DNA of 64,000 nucleotides from Rhodobacter sp. (lineage in GTDB: Bacteria > Pseudomonadota > Alphaproteobacteria > Rhodobacterales > Rhodobacteraceae): the NCBI GenBank assembly GCA_027489175.1, contig JAIYAE010000029.1:32069-96068 (forward strand), given 5' to 3'. Positions 44,367-52,389 of this stretch are shown here, in pieces. Numbering within the stretch: position 1 is the stretch's first letter; the number at the start of each line of letters is the position of its first letter. A model generated the notes under the pieces. That model was not told the DNA's origin, made no database searches, and was given only the letters and a program-made list of their open reading frames with translations. A program made the position numbers and the translations under genes.

Positions 44367-45212
44367 CTAGCCCTGCGACGACAGCACCGCGACCCCGGCA
44401 AAGACCGTGGCGATTCCCGCCCATTGCACGGGGCGGACAGGCTCGGCCAGAAAGCGCCAGGCCAGCAGGACGGTGACCAGCCCGAAGCAGGAGGAGGTGA
44501 CCGACGCAAACTCGGGCCGGGCAAAGCTGCCGGCGGCGGTGACAGCGAACATGCCGCCAAGGTCCAGCGCAGCCATCACCCCCAGCACCGGCCAGATCGG
44601 CAGCGCGGGGCGGACCGGAACGCGCTGCACAAGGACCAAGGCCAGGATTCCAGCAAACCCGGCGATGCGGGCGATCATGGCGACTGGCGCGTCCGCGGCA
44701 ACCTCAGCCGCGCTGTGCAGCATGCCAAGGCTGGCAAAGAACCCGAAAGCGGCCAGCACGGCCCAACCGATGGCGGCACGACTGGCGGGCGGGCCGTCCG
44801 CACCCTCACCCCGGGCGACAAGGGCAACGCCGACGAGTACGGCCGCAGCGGCCAGCCAGACGAGGGCCGTGATCTCTTGGCCCTGAACCATGGCAAGGCC
44901 GACCGACAACAAGGGATAGGCCCCGCCGATTGGCGCGACCAGCCGCACCGGGCCAATCGCGAAGGCCCGATACAGCGCATAGACCCCGAAGGCATAGATC
45001 AGCCCAGCAAAGGCGGTGAAGCCGACCAGCCCGGCGGTCAGCTCTGCCCAACCGGGTGAGGCCAGGGCGAAGGGCAGAATCCAGAGGACGCCAAAACCAA
45101 GAACCAGCAGATACAGCGCCGCGGCATCGGCGGTTGCCGACACGCGGCGCACCGAAAAATCATGCAGACCCCAGACCAGGGCCGCGGTCAGGCCCAGAAA
45201 CAAGGACTCCAT
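44367..45212 (-). CDS. EamA/DMT-superfamily transporter
   Basis: This 281-residue membrane protein has about ten helices in two EamA repeats (GLTAALVWGLHDFSVRRV at the start, VTSSCFGLVTVLLAWRFLAEPV in the second). It is convergent with the regulator gene, whose stop is 1 nt away, and divergent from tdm. Drug/metabolite transporters of this type often export small metabolites. A role in amine or C1 export is only positional inference. Confidence 0.85.
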   Translation of the reverse strand: MESLFLGLTAALVWGLHDFSVRRVSATADAAALYLLVLGFGVLWILPFALASPGWAELTAGLVGFTAFAGLIYAFGVYALYRAFAIGPVRLVAPIGGAYPLLSVGLAMVQGQEITALVWLAAAAVLVGVALVARGEGADGPPASRAAIGWAVLAAFGFFASLGMLHSAAEVAADAPVAMIARIAGFAGILALVLVQRVPVRPALPIWPVLGVMAALDLGGMFAVTAAGSFARPEFASVTSSCFGLVTVLLAWRFLAEPVRPVQWAGIATVFAGVAVLSSQG

Positions 45213-45254
45213 GGTTCACCCCCTCTTACAGACCGGCCGCGCCCCCGGTATCAT

Positions 45255-45267
45255 GCAAGCAGCTTGC
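45255..45267 (+). promoter_or_regulatory. Palindrome upstream of tdm
   Basis: GCAAGC and GCTTGC flank one base, 72 nt before the tmm-partner gene tdm and 42 nt upstream of the divergent EamA gene start. It is a candidate operator for either gene. It does not match the 13-bp motif seen elsewhere in the island. Confidence 0.4.
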
Positions 45268-45339
45268 GATGAAGGTAAAGCCACGATATTCCTGTGGTTA
45301 AAATTCGTTGTCTTACGGTCAAGTTGAGGGCGGGTGCCA

Positions 45340-47709
45340 ATGCTGGACGTAGCCTATCCGATGGTCACCCCGGGCCCGCCACGGCCCAGCCGGATTCTGA
45401 CGCCCAAAAGCCTGTCGCGCCATCCCGGGCAAGAGCGTCACGTCATCCCCGGCGGCGGTGCGCTGTTGCTGCAGGTCATGGCGGGTGACCGGCTGGTGCT
45501 GGTCAATGATGAAGGCGGCCAGCCCTGCGAGGTTGTCGCCGCATCCCAAGCTGGCCGGATTGACGCAGCACTGCTTGGGCGCACGGCCAACGCGCGCGCG
45601 GAAGGGCTGCAGGCGATGCTGGCGACGGGTGAGGCCAGTCTTGCACGGCTGCGCAAGGGCCTGTCGCAGCGCGGGATCGACCTTGCGCAGGCGGGTGCGC
45701 TGCGGCTGTTCGCACCGGATACCCCGGCTGGCGCGCGGGCGGAACTGCTGGCCGAGGCGGCAGGCTGGCTGGTCATCGCCGCCCCGGGCCTGCCTATGGC
45801 GCCTGAGGCGCAGGACACCGCCACGCCGATCACGCTGTATCTTGGCCGGGCCAATCCGCGGCTGGTGGGGCACCACGATCTGCCAGACCCGCTGGCCGAC
45901 CCGATCCTCGATTTGCGGGTGAAATCGGCGACGGCGGAAAGCTATTTCGTCAAGGCGGGGGACTATATCCAGATCCTGGACGTCGATGGCCGCCAGTGCA
46001 CCGATTTCCAGTGCTTTGATGCGCGCAAGCTGGACCGGGGCATCCAGCACGCGCTGGACGTGACCACCAGCCGGACCTTCATGGGCCATGCCTATTCGAT
46101 GCCGGGCCTGCATTCGAAATACTACGATCAGGACTGGGTGCCGCTGGTCGAGGTGGTGCAGGACACGGTCGGGCGGCATGACGCCTTTGCGATGGCCTGC
46201 GCGTCGAAATACTATGACGACATCGGCTATCCGGGCCATGTGAACTGTTCCGACAACTTCAATCTGGCGCTGCAGGGTCGGGGGGTGGACCCGCGGCCCG
46301 GCTGGATGGCGGTGAACCTGTTCTTCAACACGAACATTGATGCGCATGGGGTACTGATCAGCGATGAACCCTGGTCGCGCCCCGGCGATTATGTGCTGTT
46401 CCGCGCGCTGACCGACCTTGTCTGCGTGAATTCGGCCTGCCCCGACGACACCTCGCCCGCAAACGGCTGGTATCTGTCGGATATCCATGTGCGCACCTAT
46501 TCCGGGGCGGAAAAATTCTCGCGCTCTGTTGCCTATCGCCCCACGCCTGATGCGGAGCCGAAGATGACCAAGGAAACTGCCTTCCACGACAGGATTGCCG
46601 CAAAGACCCGCCATCACGTTGAATACAAGGGCTATTGGTTGCCGCAGGTCTATTCGTCGAACGGCGCGGTGGAGGAATACTGGGCCTGTCGGCAGGCGGC
46701 GGTAGTGCTGGACCTGTCCCCCCTGCGCAAGTGGGAGGTGACGGGCCCGGATGCCGAGGCGCTGATGCAATGGGTGCTGACGCGGGACGTGAAGAAGCTT
46801 TCGCAGGGTCAGGTGGTCTATTCCGCCATGTGCTATGACCACGGCGGGATGATCGACGATGGCACCCTCTTCCGCCTTGGCCGTGACCAGTTCCGCTGGA
46901 TCGGTGGCGATGATTACGGCGGGGTCTGGATCCGCGAGCAGGCGGAAAAGCTGGGGATGCAGGCGATGGTGCGGTCGTCGACCGACCAGCTGCATAACCT
47001 GGCGGTGCAGGGACCGAACAGCCGTGAGATCATCAAGCGGATGATCTGGACAGCGCCGCACCAGCCCACGATCGACGAACTGGGCTGGTTCCGCTTTACC
47101 GTGGGCCGGGTTGGCGGGCCATCCGGCGCGCCGGTGGTGGTGTCGCGGACCGGCTATACCGGCGAGTTGGGGTTTGAGGTGTTCTGCCATCCGAAGGATG
47201 GGACGGCGGTCTATGACGCGGTCTGGCAGCATGGCGCTGACCTTGGGCTGAAACCGATGGGCCTTGCCGCGCTGGACATGGTGCGGATCGAGGCGGGGCT
47301 GATCTTCGCGGGCTATGATTTCAGCGACCAGACCGACCCGTTCGAAGCCGGGATCGGTTTCACCGTGCCGCTGAAATCCAAGACCGACGATTTCATCGGG
47401 CGTGAGGCGCTGATCCGGCGGAAGGAACATCCCAGCCGCAAGTTCGTGGGGCTGGAGATCGACGCAAACGTGGATGTGGGCCACGGCGATTGCCTGCATG
47501 TGGGCCGCGCGCAGGTGGGCGAGGTGACGTCGTCCATGCGCTCACCCCTTCTTGGCAAGAACATCGCGCTGGCGCGGGTGGATCTGGCGCATGCCGAGGT
47601 GGGCACGGTGCTGGAAGTGGGCAAGCTGGACGGCCAGCAAAAGCGGTTGCCGGCGGTGATTGTGCCCCTGTCGCATTACGACCCGAAGAAGACGCGGCCG
47701 CAAAGCTGA
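45340..47709 (+). CDS. tdm: Trimethylamine N-oxide demethylase (Tdm)
   Basis: This 789-residue enzyme splits TMAO to dimethylamine and formaldehyde. The N-terminal half is a DUF1989-type metal-binding domain with Cys303 (HVNCSDNFN), Cys362 and Cys367 (CVNSAC) as candidate ligands. The C-terminal half, from about residue 410, is a GcvT-like folate domain (AVVLDLSPLRKWEVTGPDAE, RTGYTGELGFEVFCHP). The two-domain layout and length match known Tdm. The ATG at 45340 lies nine bases after GAGGG. A GTG at 45334 is too close to that site. Confidence 0.9.
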   Translation: MLDVAYPMVTPGPPRPSRILTPKSLSRHPGQERHVIPGGGALLLQVMAGDRLVLVNDEGGQPCEVVAASQAGRIDAALLGRTANARAEGLQAMLATGEASLARLRKGLSQRGIDLAQAGALRLFAPDTPAGARAELLAEAAGWLVIAAPGLPMAPEAQDTATPITLYLGRANPRLVGHHDLPDPLADPILDLRVKSATAESYFVKAGDYIQILDVDGRQCTDFQCFDARKLDRGIQHALDVTTSRTFMGHAYSMPGLHSKYYDQDWVPLVEVVQDTVGRHDAFAMACASKYYDDIGYPGHVNCSDNFNLALQGRGVDPRPGWMAVNLFFNTNIDAHGVLISDEPWSRPGDYVLFRALTDLVCVNSACPDDTSPANGWYLSDIHVRTYSGAEKFSRSVAYRPTPDAEPKMTKETAFHDRIAAKTRHHVEYKGYWLPQVYSSNGAVEEYWACRQAAVVLDLSPLRKWEVTGPDAEALMQWVLTRDVKKLSQGQVVYSAMCYDHGGMIDDGTLFRLGRDQFRWIGGDDYGGVWIREQAEKLGMQAMVRSSTDQLHNLAVQGPNSREIIKRMIWTAPHQPTIDELGWFRFTVGRVGGPSGAPVVVSRTGYTGELGFEVFCHPKDGTAVYDAVWQHGADLGLKPMGLAALDMVRIEAGLIFAGYDFSDQTDPFEAGIGFTVPLKSKTDDFIGREALIRRKEHPSRKFVGLEIDANVDVGHGDCLHVGRAQVGEVTSSMRSPLLGKNIALARVDLAHAEVGTVLEVGKLDGQQKRLPAVIVPLSHYDPKKTRPQS

Positions 47710-47721
47710 GGCCGGCGGGGG

Positions 47722-47789
47722 GCGGAATTTTGGAAAATTCCGCAGCGGAGCCTTCGAAGGCTCCGGTCCGATTTCTTTGAAGAAATCGG
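47722..47789. repeat. Triple-palindrome intergenic repeat, copy 2
   Basis: Three palindromes at 47722-47743, 47746-47765 and 47768-47789 match those of copy 1 at 9313-9383. Differences fall mainly at the palindrome centres (TTTTAA to TTCGAA, TTTAAA to TTTGAA) and at the outer ends of the arms, so pairing is kept. It sits 12 nt after the tdm stop and 15 nt before the globin gene, in the same orientation as in copy 1. Confidence 0.85.
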
Positions 47790-47804
47790 GGAGAGGAGGA
47801 CAAG

Positions 47805-48188
47805 ATGGAACCGATGATTGACCGGATTGGCGGGGAGCAGCAGGTCAAGCTGCTGGTGGACCGCTTTTACGACCTGGTCGAGACGGTGCCTGAGGCCCGG
47901 GCGATCCTGAAAATGCATATGCAGGGCCATGGCCTTGCGCATGTGCGGCCGCAGCAGTTCGACTTTCTGTCCGGGTTCTTTGGCGGGCAGCGGTATTACC
48001 ACGAACGCCATGGCCACATGAATCTGCGCGAAATCCATGCCCATCTGGAAATCCGGCGCGGGGATGCCGAGGATTGGCTGGCGGTGATGGCACGTGCCCT
48101 GGCGGAAACCGGTGTAGCCGCGCCAGAGCAGGCCGAGATCATGGCCACCTTCCGCCGCGCGGCGCTGATGCTGGTGAACCGCGACTGA
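47805..48188 (+). CDS. Truncated hemoglobin, group 2-like
   Basis: This 127-residue protein fits the 2-on-2 globin fold. It begins with IGGEQQVKLLVDRFYDLVET, has the proximal His region HGHMNLREIHAHLEIRRGDAEDWL (around residues 67-90) and the distal-side aromatic cluster. Group 2 globins bind oxygen or nitric oxide. It follows tdm in the same direction after the palindrome repeat, so it may be only partly cotranscribed. The ribosome binding site is GAGAGGAGG. Confidence 0.85.
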   Translation: MEPMIDRIGGEQQVKLLVDRFYDLVETVPEARAILKMHMQGHGLAHVRPQQFDFLSGFFGGQRYYHERHGHMNLREIHAHLEIRRGDAEDWLAVMARALAETGVAAPEQAEIMATFRRAALMLVNRD

Positions 48189-48194
48189 CCGGCG

Positions 48195-49100
48195 TCAAAG
48201 CCGCCCGGCCAAAAGCGCCTCAACCTTGGCGCGCAGGGCAAGGTCGCATGTGATCAGGCGGCCATGCTCTTGCAAGAGGGCGGTTTTCTCGGGCGTCAGG
48301 GTCATCGTGTCGGCGTAGAACTGACGGATCACGTCCTGGCTCGCGTCGGTCAGGTGGGTCTGCAGCGGGCGGTCTATGTCGCAGTTGTAGGCGCCTTGGC
48401 TTAGGCGGAACGGCAAGGCGCGTTCCCAGGCCGCAGGGTCCTGCGCGTGAAAATGCAGGATGCGCAAGGATCGGTGAAAGGGTGTTGGCAGCCTTTCCTT
48501 GTTCAGAAAGACCGAGTGAAGCCGCAGCGACAGGCCCTTCACATGCGGGCGGCAGAAGCTTTTGCCGATGCCATGGCCAAGTGTTCCCTTTGGGAGATAC
48601 GAGGTCGAAGGGCCGAAGATCGCGGGCTGCAGGTCGCGGTGCTGGCGGTGCAGGGGGCCGCGAAACTGGCGGGCGGTGAAGATGTCATCGGGCAGGGTGG
48701 GGTCATGCATCGCCTCGAACGGTTCCATCAGGATGTTCGGAACCTCGGCCGGGACGGCGGCCAGCGTGTCGGCAATCGGGCGGGGGGCGTGCAGAAACTC
48801 ATCCACATCAACATGACCAAGCCAGTCCAGCTTGCAGGCCTTTTGCGCGTCGCGGGCATTGCGGGCCTGGCGGTTCTGGTGGCGGCTGTGACGCCCGCCG
48901 CGCAGGACCCAATAGACATCGGTGCAGCGGGTTGCGGTGATGCGGGGCAAGGCCGCGACCCGGTCAAAGGCGGGGTCATCGGGGTTGTCGAAATAGACCC
49001 AGATCCGCGCGGCCCCCAAGGACAGGTGATGGGCCAGAAAGGCAAGGATTTGCTCTTCGGGTGCCTTCACCGTGGTGACAAGGCCCCAGCTGACCATCAA
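48195..49100 (-). CDS. Glycosyltransferase family 2-like protein
   Basis: This 301-residue protein begins VSWGLVTTVKAPEEQILAFLAHHLSLGA and has the DxD-like HVDVDEFLH near residue 105, both typical of the family 92/GT2-like (Glyco_tranf_2_4) group. It lacks membrane helices. The start overlaps the end of the upstream transglycosylase gene by 4 nt. Sugar donor and acceptor cannot be predicted. Confidence 0.8.
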   Translation of the reverse strand: MMVSWGLVTTVKAPEEQILAFLAHHLSLGAARIWVYFDNPDDPAFDRVAALPRITATRCTDVYWVLRGGRHSRHQNRQARNARDAQKACKLDWLGHVDVDEFLHAPRPIADTLAAVPAEVPNILMEPFEAMHDPTLPDDIFTARQFRGPLHRQHRDLQPAIFGPSTSYLPKGTLGHGIGKSFCRPHVKGLSLRLHSVFLNKERLPTPFHRSLRILHFHAQDPAAWERALPFRLSQGAYNCDIDRPLQTHLTDASQDVIRQFYADTMTLTPEKTALLQEHGRLITCDLALRAKVEALLAGRL

Positions 49101-50269
49101 AGCGCATCCAGCAGTGCTGCGGTCGGCCAGCCATCTGCGGGTTGGCCGAGGCGAACCTGTTCCTTCTGCACCGCCGCCCGGGTGCCCGCGCCCAGGATGC
49201 CGTCAACCTTGCCGACATCATGGCCCAGGGCGGCCAGCTTTTCCTGCAGCGCAATCATCTCTTCCAGCGGAAGGGCCGGGTCAGGGTTGCCCGCAAGGTA
49301 AGGGTCCGCCCCTTCGATGCGGGTGGCGAAATAGGCGGCGGTGGTGACGTAGATGAAGCTTTTGTTCCATTCGAAGAACACGCGGTAATTCGGATAGACC
49401 AGGAAGGCCGGGCCCTTCCTGCCTTGCGGCAAGAGGATCGAGGCGGGAAGGTCCGGCAGCGCACCGCTGCGCGGCTGCACGCCAAGCGCGGCCCAGTCGG
49501 CGGTGGGGCGTTCAGTCTCCAACCCCGTCAGCGACCAGTCGAACCCGTCGGGCAGGGTCACCTCGGTCAGCCAGGGTTCACCCGCGCGCCAGCCATGGTG
49601 TTGCAGCATCCGCGCGCCCGACAGGATCGCGTCGGCGGGCGAGGTTTTCAGCAGGATCAGCCCGTCACCATCGCCATCGACGCCACGTTCGAGGATATCC
49701 TTCGGCAGCATCTGGACCATGCCGATTTCACCGGCCCAGGCACCTTTGGTATCAAGGTCAAACTCATCCAGCGCATGCAGTTGCGCGGCGGCAAGGACCT
49801 GGGGCTGGAAAAGCTCGGGCCGGCGGCAGTCATGGGCAAGGGTCAGCAGGGCGTTCCTTGTGTTGAAATCGCCCTGGACCTGGCCAAAGTCGGTCTCAAA
49901 CGCCCAGAAGGCCAGAAGGACGCCGCGCGAGACGCCGTATTCGGCCTCGGCCCGGGCGAAGATGCTGTCGAGTTCGGCAGACTTTGCACGGGCGGTGTTC
50001 AGGCGACCCTTGGAGATCAGGGATTGCGAGAAGTCGAGGAAGGTCTTGCGGAAGACGCCTTGGCTGCGGTCCGCCTTCAGCACGGCCGGGTCCTGCCGCG
50101 CGCGGCTGAAGAATTCGGCTGCAGCCTCAGGCGGGGTGCCTGCGGCGATGGCCTCAGCCTCCATCGCTTGAAGGAAGGTGCCGAAGTCACCACCACAGGG
50201 GGCAGCCGCGGCGGGCTGTGTCAGAAAGGCGGGGCTGGCAACAAGAAGGGCAAGAAAGACTGTGCGCAT
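49097..50269 (-). CDS. Lytic murein transglycosylase, MltB-like, with peptidoglycan-binding domain
   Basis: This 390-residue exported protein has a signal peptide (MRTVFLALLVASPAFLTQPAAAA) and a GH103 MltB-type domain. The catalytic Glu lies in LLAFWAFETDFGQ, and GEIGMVQMLPKDI and YPNYRVFFEWNKSFIYVTTAAYFA follow. The last 55 residues (EKLAALGHDVGKVDGILGAGTR) form a peptidoglycan-binding domain. It cleaves glycan strands to anhydromuropeptides. The ATG at 50269 is chosen over 50284 because it starts at the signal peptide. Confidence 0.92.
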   Translation of the reverse strand: MRTVFLALLVASPAFLTQPAAAAPCGGDFGTFLQAMEAEAIAAGTPPEAAAEFFSRARQDPAVLKADRSQGVFRKTFLDFSQSLISKGRLNTARAKSAELDSIFARAEAEYGVSRGVLLAFWAFETDFGQVQGDFNTRNALLTLAHDCRRPELFQPQVLAAAQLHALDEFDLDTKGAWAGEIGMVQMLPKDILERGVDGDGDGLILLKTSPADAILSGARMLQHHGWRAGEPWLTEVTLPDGFDWSLTGLETERPTADWAALGVQPRSGALPDLPASILLPQGRKGPAFLVYPNYRVFFEWNKSFIYVTTAAYFATRIEGADPYLAGNPDPALPLEEMIALQEKLAALGHDVGKVDGILGAGTRAAVQKEQVRLGQPADGWPTAALLDAL

Positions 50270-50296
50270 GAAATGTCCCATCACTCTGACGGCAGG

Positions 50297-51196
50297 CTAG
50301 ACAAGAGCCACGACGACCGCAACCGCAAGGAGGACGGCCCAGACCCGCCACAAGGCGTTGGCGGCGGCGTCAATCTCATCCGGGCCGGGGTCGCGGCGGC
50401 CTTCGGGCCAGACCCAAGGGTAATCCTTGCGGACCCCGTGATAGCTGCGCGGACCCGAGAGGGCCACGTTCAGGACCGGGGCCATGGCACTTTCCGGCCA
50501 GCCCGCGTTCGGGCTGCGATGCTTCGGCGCATCGCGCAGGATGGGGGCAGGGTCCACCCAGCCGTGGGTGAGGGCGATCATCAGCGCGGTCAGGCGGGCG
50601 GGGATCAGGTTCAGCACGTCATCCAGCCGCGCAGATGCCCAGCCGAACTGCTGGTATCGGGGGGTCATGTGGCCGATCATGCTGTCTGCCGTATTGACCA
50701 ACTTGTAGGCCACGATGCCCGGCAGGCCGAGCACCAGATACCAGAAGACCGGTGCCACCACCCCGTCCGACAGGTTTTCGGCAGCACTTTCGATAGCCGC
50801 GCGGGCAATGTCGGGGCCGATCATGTCGGTCGTGTCACGCCCGACGATCATCGCCACCGAGGCACGCCCTTCGGCGACCGACCGGCGCAAGGCGGTGGCG
50901 ACGGCGCGGACGTGTTCGACCAGGCTTTTCTGGGCGAGGAGGATAGCCAGAACGATGACCTCAACCACCCCATGATCGGGGATCGCCTGGATCAGCCAGC
51001 CGATGGTCAGACCGATCACCACCAGCGCCAGCGTGACGCCCACCCCGCGCAGCCGCAGCGACTGGCCCCGGTTGAAACGGCGGTCAAACCAGCCGACAAG
51101 GCGGCCCATCAGGACGGCCGGATGCGGCAGGCGGTCCCACAACAGACGAGGTTCGCCAAAGGCGGCATCCAGCAGAAGGGCGGCGACAAGGATCAT
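50297..51196 (-). CDS. cobD: Adenosylcobinamide-phosphate synthase (CbiB/CobD)
   Basis: This 299-residue membrane protein attaches aminopropanol (or its phosphate) to adenosylcobyric acid in cobalamin synthesis. Family motifs are LLLDAAFGEPRLLWDRLPHPAVLMG, IVGRDTTDM, AAIESAAENLSDGVVAPVFWYL and the NTADSMIGH stretch. The ATG at 51196 gives the normal MILVAALLLD start. No other cobalamin gene is nearby. I searched the upstream 200 nt for a B12 riboswitch and saw none I could support. Confidence 0.93.
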   Translation of the reverse strand: MILVAALLLDAAFGEPRLLWDRLPHPAVLMGRLVGWFDRRFNRGQSLRLRGVGVTLALVVIGLTIGWLIQAIPDHGVVEVIVLAILLAQKSLVEHVRAVATALRRSVAEGRASVAMIVGRDTTDMIGPDIARAAIESAAENLSDGVVAPVFWYLVLGLPGIVAYKLVNTADSMIGHMTPRYQQFGWASARLDDVLNLIPARLTALMIALTHGWVDPAPILRDAPKHRSPNAGWPESAMAPVLNVALSGPRSYHGVRKDYPWVWPEGRRDPGPDEIDAAANALWRVWAVLLAVAVVVALV

Positions 51197-51418
51197 GCCC
51201 CGGCTATTCCTGCGCGCGCAGTGATTCGCAAGCGGTGGCGTGGGGTTAGGGTGCAAGTGTCAGGCGGGCAACGGGGTTTCTGCAGCGGATCAACTGCAAG
51301 TTGCGGCGGTTGCGACTTTCCGGACATGTTTGCTTTACAAAGTGGCAATATCCTTCTGGCAGCTTGATTTTTACCATCCATGCCACAGACTTTTATTCCA
51401 GTGCGTACGAGGGCTGCC

Positions 51419-51772
51419 ATGCTTGAGTTTCTGCCAAAGGAAGTGCGGGACGGCCTTGAAGCCGCCCGCAAGAAAGACCTGAAACGCAAGTCGCGCCTTC
51501 GGGTGCAGGTGGGCGATGCGGTCTTTCCGGTGCTGCGGTTCTGGCATGACGGTTTCGCGCTGGACGCTGATCTGTCGCCCGCCAAGTTGCGTGGGTTGGT
51601 GGACGTGTATGACGGCTCCCGCCACATTTTCCAGTGCCTGATCATGGCCTCCAGCATCGAAAACGGCGAGCTGGTCTGCGATTTCAAGCGCGCCACGGCG
51701 GTTGCTGACCGCGCGGCGCTGGACTTTTGGCGCGATGAAAATGCGCCGGTGGGCTATCTGACCAAGGCCTGA
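51419..51772 (+). CDS. Conserved hypothetical protein
   Basis: This 117-residue soluble protein starts MLEFLPKEVRDGLEAARKKD, after GAGGG, and ends near FWRDENAPVGYLTKA. The basic N-terminus (KKDLKRKSRLRVQVGDAVFPV) followed by a beta-rich domain could recall a PilZ-like fold, but the RxxxR and DxSxxG motifs are not clear. A longer start at 51380 is possible. Function unknown. Confidence 0.75.
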   Translation: MLEFLPKEVRDGLEAARKKDLKRKSRLRVQVGDAVFPVLRFWHDGFALDADLSPAKLRGLVDVYDGSRHIFQCLIMASSIENGELVCDFKRATAVADRAALDFWRDENAPVGYLTKA

Positions 51773-51849
51773 CGCGGGCCCATAGGGCCGCCCTTGGTGT
51801 GGCTTCGTCTCCCTGTCGCACGTGTTGCGAAATCATCGGCAAGCTTTGC

Positions 51850-52389
51850 CTAGGGTCGGATTTCCACCTTGGTGCCGATCGGGGTCACGGCCCAGATCTC
51901 ACGCATTTCGGCATTCGTCACAGCGATGCAGCCTGCCGTCCAGTCCCCCCGCAGCTTGAAGCGTTCCGACAGGGCATTGGGCTGGCCGTGGATGAAGATA
52001 TCCCCCCCGGGGCTGTAGCCCCCTGCGGCAGCGCGGGCGCGGTCTTCGGGGCGCGGGTAGTCCAGCCCCAGCGACAAATGGAAGGCGCTGCGGTCATTGC
52101 GGCGGTCGATGGTGAACTCACCTTCCGGGGTGCGGCCATCGCCCTGGCGGTCCTTGTCACCGTCGGGCGCAAAGCCAAGCGCGATCTGATAGGTCCGCAC
52201 CACGCGGCCCTCCTGCATCAGGTCCATCCGCCGGGCGGACTTTTCGATGATGATCCGGTCCACCTGCCCGGTCAGGGGGGGTGCTGGCGGGGTCGGCACC
52301 CTTTCTGGCGACATGAAAAGCGAGGCCGCGAGCAGCCCAAGCACCGCCACCAGCGCCAGATAGGCCAGAAGGCGGGCAAGGCGTTTCAT
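51850..52389 (-). CDS. L,D-transpeptidase family protein (YkuD domain)
   Basis: This 179-residue protein has an N-terminal membrane anchor (LLAYLALVAVLGLLAASLF) and a YkuD catalytic domain with IFIHGQPN and the active-site GCIAVTNAEM (SHGCIRL-type motif, Cys near residue 154). It crosslinks or hydrolyses peptidoglycan peptides in the periplasm. It overlaps the upstream C-S lyase gene by 4 nt. Confidence 0.88.
   Translation of the reverse strand: MKRLARLLAYLALVAVLGLLAASLFMSPERVPTPPAPPLTGQVDRIIIEKSARRMDLMQEGRVVRTYQIALGFAPDGDKDRQGDGRTPEGEFTIDRRNDRSAFHLSLGLDYPRPEDRARAAAGGYSPGGDIFIHGQPNALSERFKLRGDWTAGCIAVTNAEMREIWAVTPIGTKVEIRP

Noticed and set aside
48447..51367. Long plus-strand frames opposite the transglycosylase and cobD genes
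   Set aside because: They are antisense to clearly recognised genes and show no protein family signature.
51197..51418. Possible B12 riboswitch upstream of cobD
   Set aside because: A weak GCCAC-like stretch occurs on the minus strand, but the conserved B12 box and supporting stems could not be found by eye. A covariance-model search would settle it.
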